Positions 22,428 through 31,467 are shown, counted from the first letter of the stretch. The stretch: DNA of 64,000 bases from Chara braunii (GCA_003427395.1 BFEA01000022.1:2499448-2563447), one strand, 5' to 3'. Notes: generated by a model not told the origin, from the letters alone. Program-made: numbers and translations.

Positions 22428-23033
22428 AGACCCCAAGGTACGTGTGCTTATCGACTGAATTTGAGGGACTCTTCCTAAAGCTCCGCTTTTCCCAACCCAC
22501 TTTTCAGGCTCCCCGATTTTAATTTCCATGATTCCAAGAGAGAAAAGAGGCAGTCAGAGGCGGAAAAGAAAGAAGGGAACGAGGTGCGAAGAGTTCGCGA
22601 TGAGGAGAATGGGAGGGAGTAGATAGGCTAGCGATCTCCGATTAATAGGTGGATCCAGTCCTGGAACCCGGGCAATTCCACGCTTGAGGTGGGCCGAGTA
22701 GAGGCGTGGTACCGGATAGGCTAGCTTAGGACTAGGGGTCGGTTTCGTGGGGGACTTAGGGCCCGGGTGTGTGACTTCGGTCCGACTCCTGGGAGGGGGT
22801 TGCCACCCTTCCTCGGGGATAACCTGTGTCCGCGGCTAGTCTCTATACCGGGAGTGGGGAGGGGTCTCTCAGCGGGGGAGGACAGGAAGGTAGCCGAGTG
22901 AGACGGCGTTCCTTCTCGGGTCCATTTGATCCTTCTGAGCTCATAGGCTTCTTCTCCTTGCGGGTTAGAGGTGGTCTCTCGACTGGGCCAAAAGGAAGTA
23001 GGAACTTAAGGAATTTTCTTTTGATTATATTGC
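22428..23033 (+). other. Non-coding stretch in the element C leader
   Basis: About 600 purine-rich bases with no convincing frame. Immediately before the next ORF the sequence changes to an AT-rich, pyrimidine-containing tract (GAATTTTCTTTTGATTATATTGC), which could serve as a splice-acceptor region or ribosome landing context for 23034. Confidence 0.4.
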
Positions 23034-23354
23034 ATGAGCTTAGAAGCCGTCCCGGAATGGATTAGCGTGTGTACGTACGGAGGTGTTGACGTGTGGTGTT
23101 ACTCTTCTCGACTATGGACGGGTGACTTTGATGTGGGTGTCTATGTAGAGGAAGGACTAGATCAAGGGGAGGATTTCCTTCGTGGATGGGAAGAGGCGAT
23201 AGGCCACTCTCGCGGTTCAAGGGAGGAATTGAGGGGTTACGGGTATAGGTATTTTTACTCTTTAGGATACCGAACCTACCCCAGAGGTGGTCGTCCGACG
23301 CCAGTAATTCCTGACGCTTATCTCGACGGATCGGACGACTGGAAAGTGCTATAA
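23034..23354 (+). CDS. Accessory ORF 2a of element C, first of a tandem pair, unknown family
   Basis: A 106-codon ATG frame. It contains YGGVDVWCY, FDVGVYVEEGLD, WEEAIGH, YFYSLGYRTYPRG and a LDGSDDW tail. The next frame (23392) repeats this order with about half the residues conserved, so conservation at protein level between the two supports a real gene. The composition is acidic and rich in Tyr and Trp, with no signal peptide or membrane segment. I do not recognise the domain. It lies 37 bases before its paralogue, on the same strand as gag-pol. Confidence 0.7.
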   Translation: MSLEAVPEWISVCTYGGVDVWCYSSRLWTGDFDVGVYVEEGLDQGEDFLRGWEEAIGHSRGSREELRGYGYRYFYSLGYRTYPRGGRPTPVIPDAYLDGSDDWKVL

Positions 23355-23391
23355 TAGGGATCGTGGAGAGAGTAGTGAGGACGGCAAATCC

Positions 23392-23756
23392 ATGAGTTTG
23401 AGGGCTCTAGAGTTTGAACCTGCTGGAATTAGTGTGGGTGATCAAGGCGGGGTGGACGTGTGGTGCTATACTTTCTACTGGTGGACCGACCATTTCGACA
23501 TTGCCTTGTACGCGGAAGAGGGTGTGGATAGAGAGGCAGGATATTTGGATAGCTGGGAAGAAGCGGTCGGTCACGCACAGCTCGAGAGGGAACTGCTGGG
23601 GGCTTACGAGATCAAGTACTTCCACTCGTTAGGGTGTAGGACGTATTCACGCGGGATAGGCCTGTTCCCACTATTCCGGAAGCCTTCCTAGACGGTTCGG
23701 ACGGGTGGAGGGCACTGGTTCAAATCATAGAGGAGATAGTCCAAGGGGATGGTTAA
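23392..23756 (+). pseudogene. Accessory ORF 2b of element C, paralogue of 2a with a one-base frameshift
   Basis: The ATG frame opens MSLRALEFEP and carries GGVDVWCY, FDIALYAEEGVD, WEEAVGH and FHSLGCRTYSRG. Comparison with 2a shows that one base is missing in the GGG at 23653-23655; beyond it the other frame gives the expected RPVPTIPEAFLDGSDGW and ends with TAA at 23754-23756. As sequenced the frame closes early at 23691. If the missing base is a sequencing error the gene is intact. The restored stop overlaps the ATG of the next gene within ATGGTTAA. Confidence 0.7.
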
Positions 23757-24441
23757 GATTATAGAGGGCACTAAAGAAGAGGGGGTTCGAATAGAGAGGG
23801 CAGATTTGGGCAAGGACAGGGAGTGCTTTAGCGTCCCCTTGGGCCATCGCACCGAGAGGTATCTGGCCGGTCGCGAGAGGGGGTTAGAGCTAGAGAAGGG
23901 CGTCTTTCTTCGGGCACGGTTTGCAGTAGGGACTTGGGAAGGGCACAGGTGGTCCCGGAATAGGCCCCAGAACAGTGAGAGAACCAGACGAACAGTGGTC
24001 CGAGCGGAAGGGACGGTCTATCTGAGCAAGGAAGCCTGGGTATATTACGTCACACACTTGGTCCTAGGTTGGTACCGTGCGGATCATTGGGAGACTCGAG
24101 CAGGCCCGATTCTGAGGCGGATCTTTGAGGCGGAACCCCTTAGATACTACCCACCAATTGAGGTGAGGGTGACTTGCGCCCGAGACGAGGAATACCCTCG
24201 CGCCACAGGGTGCGTCCGGGCTATATTCCCATCTTTCGTTTTCCAGAGGGTCAGCGGGGAGGAGGAGCGATACGAGAAGGTTGTGCGGTCCATAATACGG
24301 GAGAGAGGGTGGCAGCTCTCTGTTAGGTCGCTCCATTGGTACTACACCTACTGCGTGGATAACCTGGTACCATACGGAATCAAAGCCTGTAGGATTCGTG
24401 CAGGGATCTTTAGGGAATCTGCTCGGGATCGCGAGGGTTGA
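23749..24441 (+). CDS. Accessory ORF 3a of element C, founder-type member of a five-gene paralogous family, unknown
   Basis: ATG frame of 230 codons. Family landmarks: EGTVYLSKEAW near residue 92, EYPRATGCVRAIFPSFVF near 149, and SLHWYYTYCVDNLVPYG near 197. The same landmarks occur in 3b-3e in the same order with low overall identity, which argues for ancient tandem duplication under protein-level constraint. Soluble, charged (Arg/Glu), no membrane span. The start MVKII resembles MVRFI and MIRRV of sister ORFs, supporting the chosen ATG. The ATG overlaps the inferred end of ORF 2b, hinting at reinitiation or coupled translation. Confidence 0.75.
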   Translation: MVKIIEGTKEEGVRIERADLGKDRECFSVPLGHRTERYLAGRERGLELEKGVFLRARFAVGTWEGHRWSRNRPQNSERTRRTVVRAEGTVYLSKEAWVYYVTHLVLGWYRADHWETRAGPILRRIFEAEPLRYYPPIEVRVTCARDEEYPRATGCVRAIFPSFVFQRVSGEEERYEKVVRSIIRERGWQLSVRSLHWYYTYCVDNLVPYGIKACRIRAGIFRESARDREG

Positions 24442-24497
24442 CGGGATTACGGTTACCAAAGGGTCTTCAGAGTATCCCAGAAGATGTTTTAGAGTGA

Positions 24498-25235
24498 ATG
24501 GTGTTCCATGACAAGGAACAGGGGCGCTTCGTCGTATCCTTCACGGAGGGCTGTGAGACCCGTAGGTTAATCCCTAGCAACGGGGAGATCCCCAATTGGG
24601 GGAGGGTAGAAGGAGGAAGGGCCACAGCTAGCGGGGAGTTTGTGTGGATAGAGTCCAAAGAGGTTGACCGCAGTTATCTTCGTAGCCCTGGAAGGGGTGA
24701 GAGGAGTCTCGAGGTGACCGCAGTTATCTTCGTAGCCCCGGAAGCTTGGGCAAAGATTGTGGTACCCCTGGTCCTGGGACAAGGGGGTGGGCTGGAAGAA
24801 TTGTTACAGGGGGCGAGAGAGGTGCGAAGGGAGTGGATAGGTAGGGTCAGAGAGCGTCTCCAGTTTGTGGCCTTAGAGATGGTGAGATTCGCAGGGAGGG
24901 GAGAGCTTCCGGGAGCGTGTTACCCGTTGACCTTGAAGGTACCATCCTTCCTGTTTCCAGGGACAAACGAAGAGAAGATAGTGAGGCTTCTAGAGAGGGG
25001 TAGGTATTTGGGACTACCCTTTGGGGCTCTGTGGACGCTGTATACACATTGCGTCGATCAGGGAGTCCCTCCCCGCAGGAAGCTTTGGGGAATTTTTAGG
25101 AGGTTGGGGTCTCTAGAGAAACCCTTTACTCTCTCTCCAGAAAAATATCGTCGGTGGGTCTTTAAAATGACGTCGGTAGATGGTGAGGTTCATACTCAAC
25201 GAGAACGGGGTGGTAGAGTCGATAGAGGCCGGTGA
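24498..25235 (+). CDS. Accessory ORF 3b of element C, same paralogous family
   Basis: ATG frame of 245 codons with LEVTAVIFVAPEAW near residue 70, GELPGACYPLTLKVPSFLF near 133, and GALWTLYTHCVDQGVPPRRK near 175. The C-terminal about 40 residues go beyond the family core and overlap the start of 3c by 56 bases in another frame. A short internal duplication of the DNA word GACCGCAGTTATCTTCGTAG (about 24665 and 24717) places YLRSPG and IFVAPE next to each other. Function unknown. Confidence 0.75.
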   Translation: MVFHDKEQGRFVVSFTEGCETRRLIPSNGEIPNWGRVEGGRATASGEFVWIESKEVDRSYLRSPGRGERSLEVTAVIFVAPEAWAKIVVPLVLGQGGGLEELLQGAREVRREWIGRVRERLQFVALEMVRFAGRGELPGACYPLTLKVPSFLFPGTNEEKIVRLLERGRYLGLPFGALWTLYTHCVDQGVPPRRKLWGIFRRLGSLEKPFTLSPEKYRRWVFKMTSVDGEVHTQRERGGRVDRGR

Positions 25236-25818
25236 CACTGAGAAGGTTTTGGTTCCGGGGGACCCAAGAGTGACGCCCTACTGGATGAGCGTTGAGAAGG
25301 GGGAGGTCATCCGGGGAGGTGCGTACGTGTGGGTCAGAGCTCGCCGGCTCACCTGGAAGGAAGGGGTGCAGAGAGGAGGTCCACCTGACTTCGGCCGATT
25401 CTTAGAGATTCGGGCTACGATCTTCCTCAGCGAGGAGGCGTGGACCGAAGTTTGGAAGGGCTTGGTAACCGGGCAACTAACGCATTTTGGGTACCGAGAA
25501 TCTGCGAGACTGGTGGGAAACAACCTAGTGTTAGCTGACTACGAGGAAGGGACTTTCGAGTCGTGGACACTAGTGTCCTTCGCCGAGCCCGGTGAGGTCC
25601 CTCGTGCGTCAGGAATCCTTCACGCGGACTTACCCAAATTCTTGACACGCTCATTTTTTAGAGACCCGGAGGAGCGGGTAGTGGAAGTACTTAGAGCGGC
25701 TCGGGAGTCCGGGGTGCGGGCTAGGGGTTTGCACTGGCTCTACATGCGGTGCGTGGACGCAGGGGTTCCCCCAAGAGAGGAGTTGTTGGCTACATTCGAA
25801 AGGCTTAGAGAATTTTAA
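25180..25818 (+). CDS. Accessory ORF 3c of element C, same paralogous family
   Basis: ATG frame of 212 codons, closest in shape to 3b. It has LEIRATIFLSEEAW near residue 76, GEVPRASGILHADLPKFL near 138, and GLHWLYMRCVDAGVPPREEL near 185, ending soon after this last motif. This compact form probably marks the minimal domain. Its start lies inside the tail of 3b. No known domain identified; no catalytic signature such as HxH, DxD or Cys clusters is shared by all members. Confidence 0.75.
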   Translation: MVRFILNENGVVESIEAGDTEKVLVPGDPRVTPYWMSVEKGEVIRGGAYVWVRARRLTWKEGVQRGGPPDFGRFLEIRATIFLSEEAWTEVWKGLVTGQLTHFGYRESARLVGNNLVLADYEEGTFESWTLVSFAEPGEVPRASGILHADLPKFLTRSFFRDPEERVVEVLRAARESGVRARGLHWLYMRCVDAGVPPREELLATFERLREF

Positions 25819-25904
25819 GGAATTCGGGCACACGTGGTTGACGTCCCGTACGCCCGCCTATTCGGGGAAGAGCAAGTAACCAACCGAAGGGGCTTGGAGG
25901 GCCA

Positions 25905-26657
25905 ATGATAAGGAGGGTCCCAGGATCTCTCTGGGCCTCGATAGCATCCGTAGCAGATACCGCGGAAGTGGTCCAAGTCACCCTACCTAGAGCCAGGTTG
26001 GGAGGGCAGGCAAAAACCCTCTTAAAGGAAGAAAGGGGGATCCTACGTGGGAAGGCGTTCGTACGATTTGCGGTAAGTAGTGAGGGAGGAATAGTGATCG
26101 GCGAGGCCCAAATATTCCTCTCAGAGGAGGGGTATATAGAGATAGCACACAGCCTACAGGCGCGGAAAGACCCTCTCTGGGACGCACGAGCCGTGAGGGA
26201 CCAGCTAGAGGAACTCGTGAGGGACGTAAGGCCTCACGAAGAGGGGCTAGTAGAGTACCGAGTGACCTACGAAGGGTGGGAGGAGATCCCACTATTCACC
26301 TCCAGTGAGCCAGTGGGGGTTCCTCGTTTCATCTTCGAACGAATCTACCCCTCCGAAGACGTTATAAGGGCGATAGGAAGGAGGGTGTCGATTCTAGGCC
26401 AGTTTCAGTTCACAGGGTCGGACCTACACACCTTGCTAACGTGGTGTTTTCGGGATCCCTATAGAGACGATTGGTCGACTCTAGAGGACCTGGGGTACGC
26501 CTTTGAAGGGTGGGGCCGGCACGCGACGGAGTCTAAGATATCGTGGAGGTACTTAGGGAAGCTCTGCGAAGGGGAATTAGAGGGGTTAGACCCCTCGACC
26601 CTCATTCGAGTCGCGATTGCCTGTCGCCGACGGAAGCTAGAGGATGAGCGAGCTTGA
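25905..26657 (+). CDS. Accessory ORF 3d of element C, diverged paralogue
   Basis: ATG frame of 250 codons. It keeps GEAQIFLSEEGY near residue 65, EPVGVPRFIFERIY near 138, and DLHTLLTWCFRDPY near 172, then adds a C-terminal extension of about 65 residues (LIRVAIACRRRK) that 3c lacks and 3e shares. The frame ends at TGA 26655-26657. The same frame stays open after another TGA at 26670 up to 26831 and beyond, so the real product may once have been longer. 87 bases separate it from 3c. Confidence 0.7.
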   Translation: MIRRVPGSLWASIASVADTAEVVQVTLPRARLGGQAKTLLKEERGILRGKAFVRFAVSSEGGIVIGEAQIFLSEEGYIEIAHSLQARKDPLWDARAVRDQLEELVRDVRPHEEGLVEYRVTYEGWEEIPLFTSSEPVGVPRFIFERIYPSEDVIRAIGRRVSILGQFQFTGSDLHTLLTWCFRDPYRDDWSTLEDLGYAFEGWGRHATESKISWRYLGKLCEGELEGLDPSTLIRVAIACRRRKLEDERA

Positions 26658-26672
26658 CCTGGACGGACTTGA

Positions 26673-26831
26673 GGGGTTAGAAGGGTAAGAGAAGAAGTTC
26701 TCCGGATCCTCACGCTGTGTTGGGAGGAGGAAAGGAGGGCGAGGCCTGGGTCCTTGGCTAGGATCAAGCTACTGGAGACTGCTGCGATCGCGATCCTCGA
26801 CGAATTAACAATAGATCTTCTCTCGGAGTGA
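26673..26831 (+). pseudogene. Short open segment after ORF 3d, lacking its own ATG
   Basis: In the same frame as 3d, a 52-codon segment (VLRILTLCWEEERRARPGS, then LLETAAIAILDELT) resembles the helical tail of 3d and 3e. It contains no methionine and ends in TGA at 26829. It is most simply the remnant of a longer or duplicated tail cut by nonsense changes, though read-through is a formal alternative. Confidence 0.45.
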
Positions 26832-26840
26832 GAAGAGGGT

Positions 26841-27317
26841 GTGAGAGCTTCATTCGTCTCCAGTAGGATTCGTTGGGAATTAGAGACCTGCGAGGACGGT
26901 AACGAGGTTAGGATCGAAGGGGATGCGGAACTTAACCCCGAGCTGGGAGGGGATCGGGTGATCCGTGTCGAGAAGGAATTTCTAGTGGAGGTCCGACGGC
27001 TGGCCTTGTGGAAAAGGAGGAGCTGGACCACGCTAGCTAGCTTTTCGGTCCACATTAGAAACGCGAGTGGAGTGAGGTCCTCAAGGACTTTGAGAGAGCC
27101 TTTGCTGGAAGTAGAGAGAAGATTCGAAGAAGACTCTAGGTATCTGGGAATCCCGCTGGCATCTAGGATACACCTTGTGGAGACCCGATTTTGGGATAGG
27201 ATAGGAGAATACGAGGGGGCTTTGCGTCAGACGTTGCGTGAGGAAGGGGAGGTCGGTCGCGCTAAGTGCGAGGACTCGCTGGTAGAAGTCGCCGCAAGGT
27301 TGGTCGGCGTGAGGTGA
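26841..27317 (+). CDS. Accessory ORF 4 of element C, unknown, no ATG in frame
   Basis: Open for 158 codons after a TGA, again in the frame of 3d, with no in-frame ATG anywhere. It contains IRWELETCEDGNEVRIEG, VEKEFLVEVRRLALWKRR and a C-terminal helix-rich part (YEGALRQTLREEGEV). The pattern VRIEG...FSVHIRN recalls the N-terminal beta part of the 3-family, so it may be a degenerate member. Either a non-AUG start, splicing or loss of the beginning must be assumed. It ends nine bases before the ATG of 3e. Confidence 0.45.
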   Translation: MRASFVSSRIRWELETCEDGNEVRIEGDAELNPELGGDRVIRVEKEFLVEVRRLALWKRRSWTTLASFSVHIRNASGVRSSRTLREPLLEVERRFEEDSRYLGIPLASRIHLVETRFWDRIGEYEGALRQTLREEGEVGRAKCEDSLVEVAARLVGVR

Positions 27318-27325
27318 GGCCCCCT

Positions 27326-28180
27326 ATGATTAGATACGACAAGGGGGACCCTTTTGGTACCTTGGAAAGGGGTTGGAAAATGGGAGAAAGGTATGGAGTA
27401 ACCCTCCCTAGGGTTAGAGGGGAAGGAGTGGTGTCTAGTGAGTTCTTCGAAATCTACGGGCAAGAGACGGTGGTCAGGTTCTCAGTGGCGTCCGAAGGAG
27501 GCAGCTGCACTAGGAAGGCAGAGATCTTTTTGTCCCCCGACGACCGACTAATCTTTGCGACTGAATTAGCAGAGGAAAAAAAAACCCTAGGCATCGCCCG
27601 AAGGGCCCTGGACCGGTTGAGGAGATTGAGGGGAGGTACTGTCGGGGAGCGCCCGATTGATAGGGTAGAATACCGAGGGAGGTCGGAAGTTCCGAGGGCG
27701 GCTCGCGGGAGGACTTGGGAGATCCCGACCTGGGCCTACCGGCTACTCTACGCTAACGACGCGACTGTAAGGAGGGTCCGAACTAGGGGACAAGTGATTG
27801 AAAAATTCCCATTAGGTGAAGAAGGGGGGCACGAGTTGTTCACCCAGTGTTGGGAATCGCGGGAAGACACTGACTTTGAGTGGTGGGCGCTCGTGGGAGG
27901 ATTCATCAAACCTCTGTTCCAAGGAGAACCCGGAAAAGTTGATAGGGTCCTGATTAGGAGGTGCTCTCAGGAAGGGATAAGGGGGATCTCCGACATAAAA
28001 ATAGCCAACTTAGCCTTGGCCGACTGCGAGGAAAAACGAGTGAGAGACTCTTGGTGGACGGTGACCAGCAAGGAGTCGGAGGACGATAGTGCTAGCGAGG
28101 AATCGAGTGAGGAGAAGGAGGGCTCGGAAGAAGAAGACGACTCGGAAGATAGCACAGACGATAGTGAGGGAGACAACTAG
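27326..28180 (+). CDS. Accessory ORF 3e of element C, paralogue with acidic C-terminal tail
   Basis: The ATG at 27326 (MIRYDKG) matches the starts of sister ORFs, so I prefer it to the upstream open codons; 284 codons. Landmarks: VVRFSVASEGG and RKAEIFLSPDDR (near 3d AVSSEGG and AQIFLSEEG), SEVPRAARG, WEIPTWAYRLLY, and HELFTQCWESRED. The last 40 residues are almost only Asp, Glu and Ser. Such acidic tails occur in histone-binding or activation segments, but that is analogy only. It is the last accessory ORF before gag, with 18 bases between stop and gag ATG. Confidence 0.75.
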   Translation: MIRYDKGDPFGTLERGWKMGERYGVTLPRVRGEGVVSSEFFEIYGQETVVRFSVASEGGSCTRKAEIFLSPDDRLIFATELAEEKKTLGIARRALDRLRRLRGGTVGERPIDRVEYRGRSEVPRAARGRTWEIPTWAYRLLYANDATVRRVRTRGQVIEKFPLGEEGGHELFTQCWESREDTDFEWWALVGGFIKPLFQGEPGKVDRVLIRRCSQEGIRGISDIKIANLALADCEEKRVRDSWWTVTSKESEDDSASEESSEEKEGSEEEDDSEDSTDDSEGDN

Positions 28181-28198
28181 AAGTTACCAATAGGGTGC

Positions 28199-30556
28199 AT
28201 GGAGAGTGAAGTGGAAGCTGGTCTCTCTTGTCCGCCGGAAACCACTGAAAGAAGGGGGGTAGTGAAGAGCCCCGAGTTGGGAGCTAGGCTAAGTAGGGTG
28301 GTGGAAGAAATGACTGAGGGAACAGAGACGGTGGATAGGGCCGAGAGGGGCCCAGAAACGGGTTCAAGAGAAAGACAGGCCCCGGAGGGGCAAAGAGCTA
28401 GCACGAAAGTACGGGTGCACAGGGATGTGGGGCTAAGGGTGCCGATAAACGAAGGGATCGCCGAAGCCTCGAGAGGCATTCCAGTAGAGTCCCGGTGGGT
28501 GGACCTAGTGGACCTAGGGATCGCCGAAGCTCCGAAATTTCCTAGAGATAGGCCGGGGTATCGACCACCTAGGGGGGAGGAAGATGAGGGACCGGATAGA
28601 AGGGACTTAAGAGAGGGGAGGTCGGCGGAGTCCGGTGGCAGGCCACGAAGATGGGTCGAAAGGAACCCGGGAACCGTTCCCGGCGAAAGACAGGCTTTGG
28701 CAGGACAAAGGGCTAGCATGGAGATGCGAATGTCAGTGAGAGACGGGGCAGCCGAGGCCTCAAGGGGCCTTTCTATAGAGTCTCGATGGGCGGACCTGCC
28801 GGACACAAGAATGGGAGAGGCACTAGAATTTCCGAGAGATTGGGTAGGATACAGGCCACCCAGGAGGGAAGAGGAAGGAGGACCGAGTAGAAGGGACCTT
28901 AGGGACGAGAGGTCGGCGGAGGCTGGCGGTAGGCCACGGAGGTGGGCCGAAAGGGAATCGGATGTTGCATGGGCTCCCGGAGAGATAATGGGGAGAAGTC
29001 ACGGGGTGGATGCCTGGAGAGGCTTTAGGGGGCAGGACCACGTTCGGTGGGAGACGGAGTGGCCGAATGAGAGGAGCCGCTACGGGGAAGACCCCTGGGG
29101 ACCGCCAAGACCTCAGCCGCGGATGGAGGAGCCTGATCCCTCTTGGTACAATCCGTACGACCCGGCGATCGATGGGCCCATGGAAGGACCCTATTTCCGT
29201 CGATACGACGACCGACGAGTCCCCTACTACGACGTCAACCTGGGTCTGGAGGCGCTTTGGGCAGGACGTGAAGGGATTCGTGGAGAAATGGGAAAGTTAT
29301 GCTTACCGAAAGAGATTCTCCGAAAAAGAGTGGATATACCATTTCATCCAACACTCTGACCCGGAGTTAGATCCCGCGATTAGGGCTATCTACCCTGCGG
29401 ATGGGCGATGGAGGACCTTCAAGACCAGCCTGTTGCGGACTTTCGCCTGTGATGATTTGATCCCTACCATGGAAGGTTTGCGGCGTGTTACAAGGGGGGA
29501 ACGGGAGAGCTTAGTGGCCTTCACCCGTAGGTTCAAGCGGCTGTCCCAAGCCCTAGCGGATAGGGGGATGCTGTCGGAGGTGGATAGGTGCGTAATGTTT
29601 ATGTTGCACCTACCCGAGGAGAAGAGGAAAGAGGTCCTTGAAAAGGCCCCGAGGGATTCTGCCAACTTCGATAAAGTTGCGGAGGTGGTTTTTATAGGGG
29701 GAAGGGTGGATGTGAGAGAGTACATGAAAGAGACCCTGGACATGGCACTCCGCAATATGCGTGGCACACGGAATGACGGCCTTAGGGGGAATGATAGACC
29801 ACCCCGGGTCCGCCTGGTCCGCTCGGTCCCCGGTGGGGAGATCGACCGGCGGGATGTAGAAACGAGTCAGGAAACCAGGGAGGCTGGAGGAATGACCGAG
29901 AGGTAGGGGGGAACCGTGGCCCCGATTGTGGGAGTTCCCATTGGAAAGACGCTAGGGACGGTAGGTGGGGAGACGCGCCTCAAGCAAGGACTTCTGGGCC
30001 ACGACCAGAGATTAGGACTCCACCACCTCCAGCGCCGCCACCGCTGGCCCCTCCTGTGCCTGTAGCCACCGCGCCGCAAGGGGGTCCGCGCCCCAACAAC
30101 CCTCAAGCTCGAAGCGGGTGTGTTTACTGCAATGAAGAAAACCACATCAAAAGGGACTGTCCTTATTTTACGGAGGCCTTAAGGTTGGGAGTGGTCAAGC
30201 TAAACGAAAACAAATGGGTTGTATGGGGAGATGGAGGAGAGGTGGTCTCCTTCTACCCCTCAATGAAGGTGAATGTGGACAAGAGAATAGCCCTCCAGGA
30301 GGCGAGGCTGGGGAAGAAACCTGAGATTGGGAGCACCTCCAACACATCCCATATCCAAATGACGGAGTCACCTGGGGGTGTATCCATTAGGGAACCCCAG
30401 GTGTCCAGCATCAAGTTCATAGAGACCCAGCCTGAAGAAGAGAGGCCTTGCCTAAGGGTGANAACACAGGTTGGGGCCGAGACGTCTAAGAGCCAAGAGA
30501 GCGTGACGGAAGATGCGGGAGGAAGGAGCGGCGACAACGACCAACCAATGGCCTAA
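28199..30556 (+). pseudogene. Element C gag polyprotein, two frameshifts
   Basis: ATG at 28199. The N-terminal 270 residues are charged and contain a duplicated segment of about 100 residues (EASRG, ESRW, FPRD, GYRPPR, RRDLR, GGRPRRW, GQRAS in both copies). The gag core follows after an extra G near 29258-29262: FVEKWESYAYRKRFSEKEW, FKTSLLRTFACDDL, FTRRFKRLSQALADRG. A second frameshift near 29880 leads through a proline-rich linker to a perfect CCHC zinc knuckle, CVYCNEENHIKRDC, at 30119-30160. Gag packages element RNA. The rest, to 30556, is linker. An isolated N lies at 30462. Confidence 0.8.
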
Positions 30557-31241
30557 GAAGAGGGGGCCTAAAAAGTTCGAAATGAAATGCACCTTGGATG
30601 AGATAGACACGGTAGCCCCCCTTAGGAGGACCCTGATGCAGCCTATGCAGTGCACGCTTTTGGAATACCTAGCCGCCAGCAAAAGCGTCAGGGAAGAGCT
30701 CCTGAGCATCACGAGGAAGGTGAGAGTCCCACTCGCAGGGGGGCCCACAGTGCTGGGGGAGGGGCCAGCCAAGGAAGAAGTACAGTTGTCCCGCATTACC
30801 ATGGAAAAACTGTCGATAAACTTATTCTCGGGTGAAGAGACCAAAAAGTTATATGTGTTAGGAAGTGGCCAGCTCCAGGCAGTAGTTAGTGGGAAGAAGA
30901 TGAGGGCGCTAGTAGACAATGGGATCGAATCTACTGTATGTAGGGACTCCATCGCTCGGGAGTTGGGCTTGGAGATCGATCAGGGAGTGTCAATGTCGAT
31001 GGTAGTGGCGGATAACAAGCTACAACCGGCGGAAGGGGTGTGTCATAGCCCCGTGATTGAGGTCGCGGGCATTGAGACCTCGGTCCCAATATTTTCTGTA
31101 AAAGAGTGTTCCTCCGAGTTGATCCTCGGTAGGACCTGGCTGAGCGCGGTTCACGCTACCACAGTTGACCTGCCTGATGGAAGTCAGACCCTCTCAATCC
31201 AAAGTCTGGGTGGTCCTAAAGACCGTGGACGCGCAAGATGA
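30513..31241 (+). CDS. Element C aspartic protease domain
   Basis: Open for 242 codons from an ATG that overlaps gag by 44 bases in another frame, the usual position for a gag-pro frameshift or a third lesion. The retropepsin core reads KKMRALVDNGIESTVC (codons for DNG at 30914-30922) then SELILGRTWLSAV, the second conserved block ILG. Functional relatives have D(S/T)G; Asn in the middle is unusual. It would mature the gag-pol polyprotein. The end at 31241 is followed by linker coding in a different frame. Confidence 0.75.
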   Translation: MREEGAATTTNQWPKKRGPKKFEMKCTLDEIDTVAPLRRTLMQPMQCTLLEYLAASKSVREELLSITRKVRVPLAGGPTVLGEGPAKEEVQLSRITMEKLSINLFSGEETKKLYVLGSGQLQAVVSGKKMRALVDNGIESTVCRDSIARELGLEIDQGVSMSMVVADNKLQPAEGVCHSPVIEVAGIETSVPIFSVKECSSELILGRTWLSAVHATTVDLPDGSQTLSIQSLGGPKDRGRAR

Positions 31242-31467
31242 AAGAAACAGGACTCACATTCCTAGGCGGAAGGGGAGCCAGTCGAGGGTGTGCCGAGTCC
31301 GTTTGGAGGAGGCACCCTTGACAGATAAGGAACCCAAGGGGGACCAATTGGAGGTTGAAGATGTAGGGGATAGGATTGTGATTAACGATATAGGGTACAA
31401 GAAGGAGGACGAGGAGGAGGAATTCGGTGGATGGGTGAGGTTGTCTTTTTTGGAGGAATCCCCCTAG
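31165..31467 (+). pseudogene. Element C protease-RT linker in an intermediate frame
   Basis: About 90 codons of charged linker (DEEEEFGGW near its end) stand in a frame different from both protease and RT, bridging them. Two compensating one-base shifts near 31200 and 31440 would restore a single pol frame. Confidence 0.5.
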
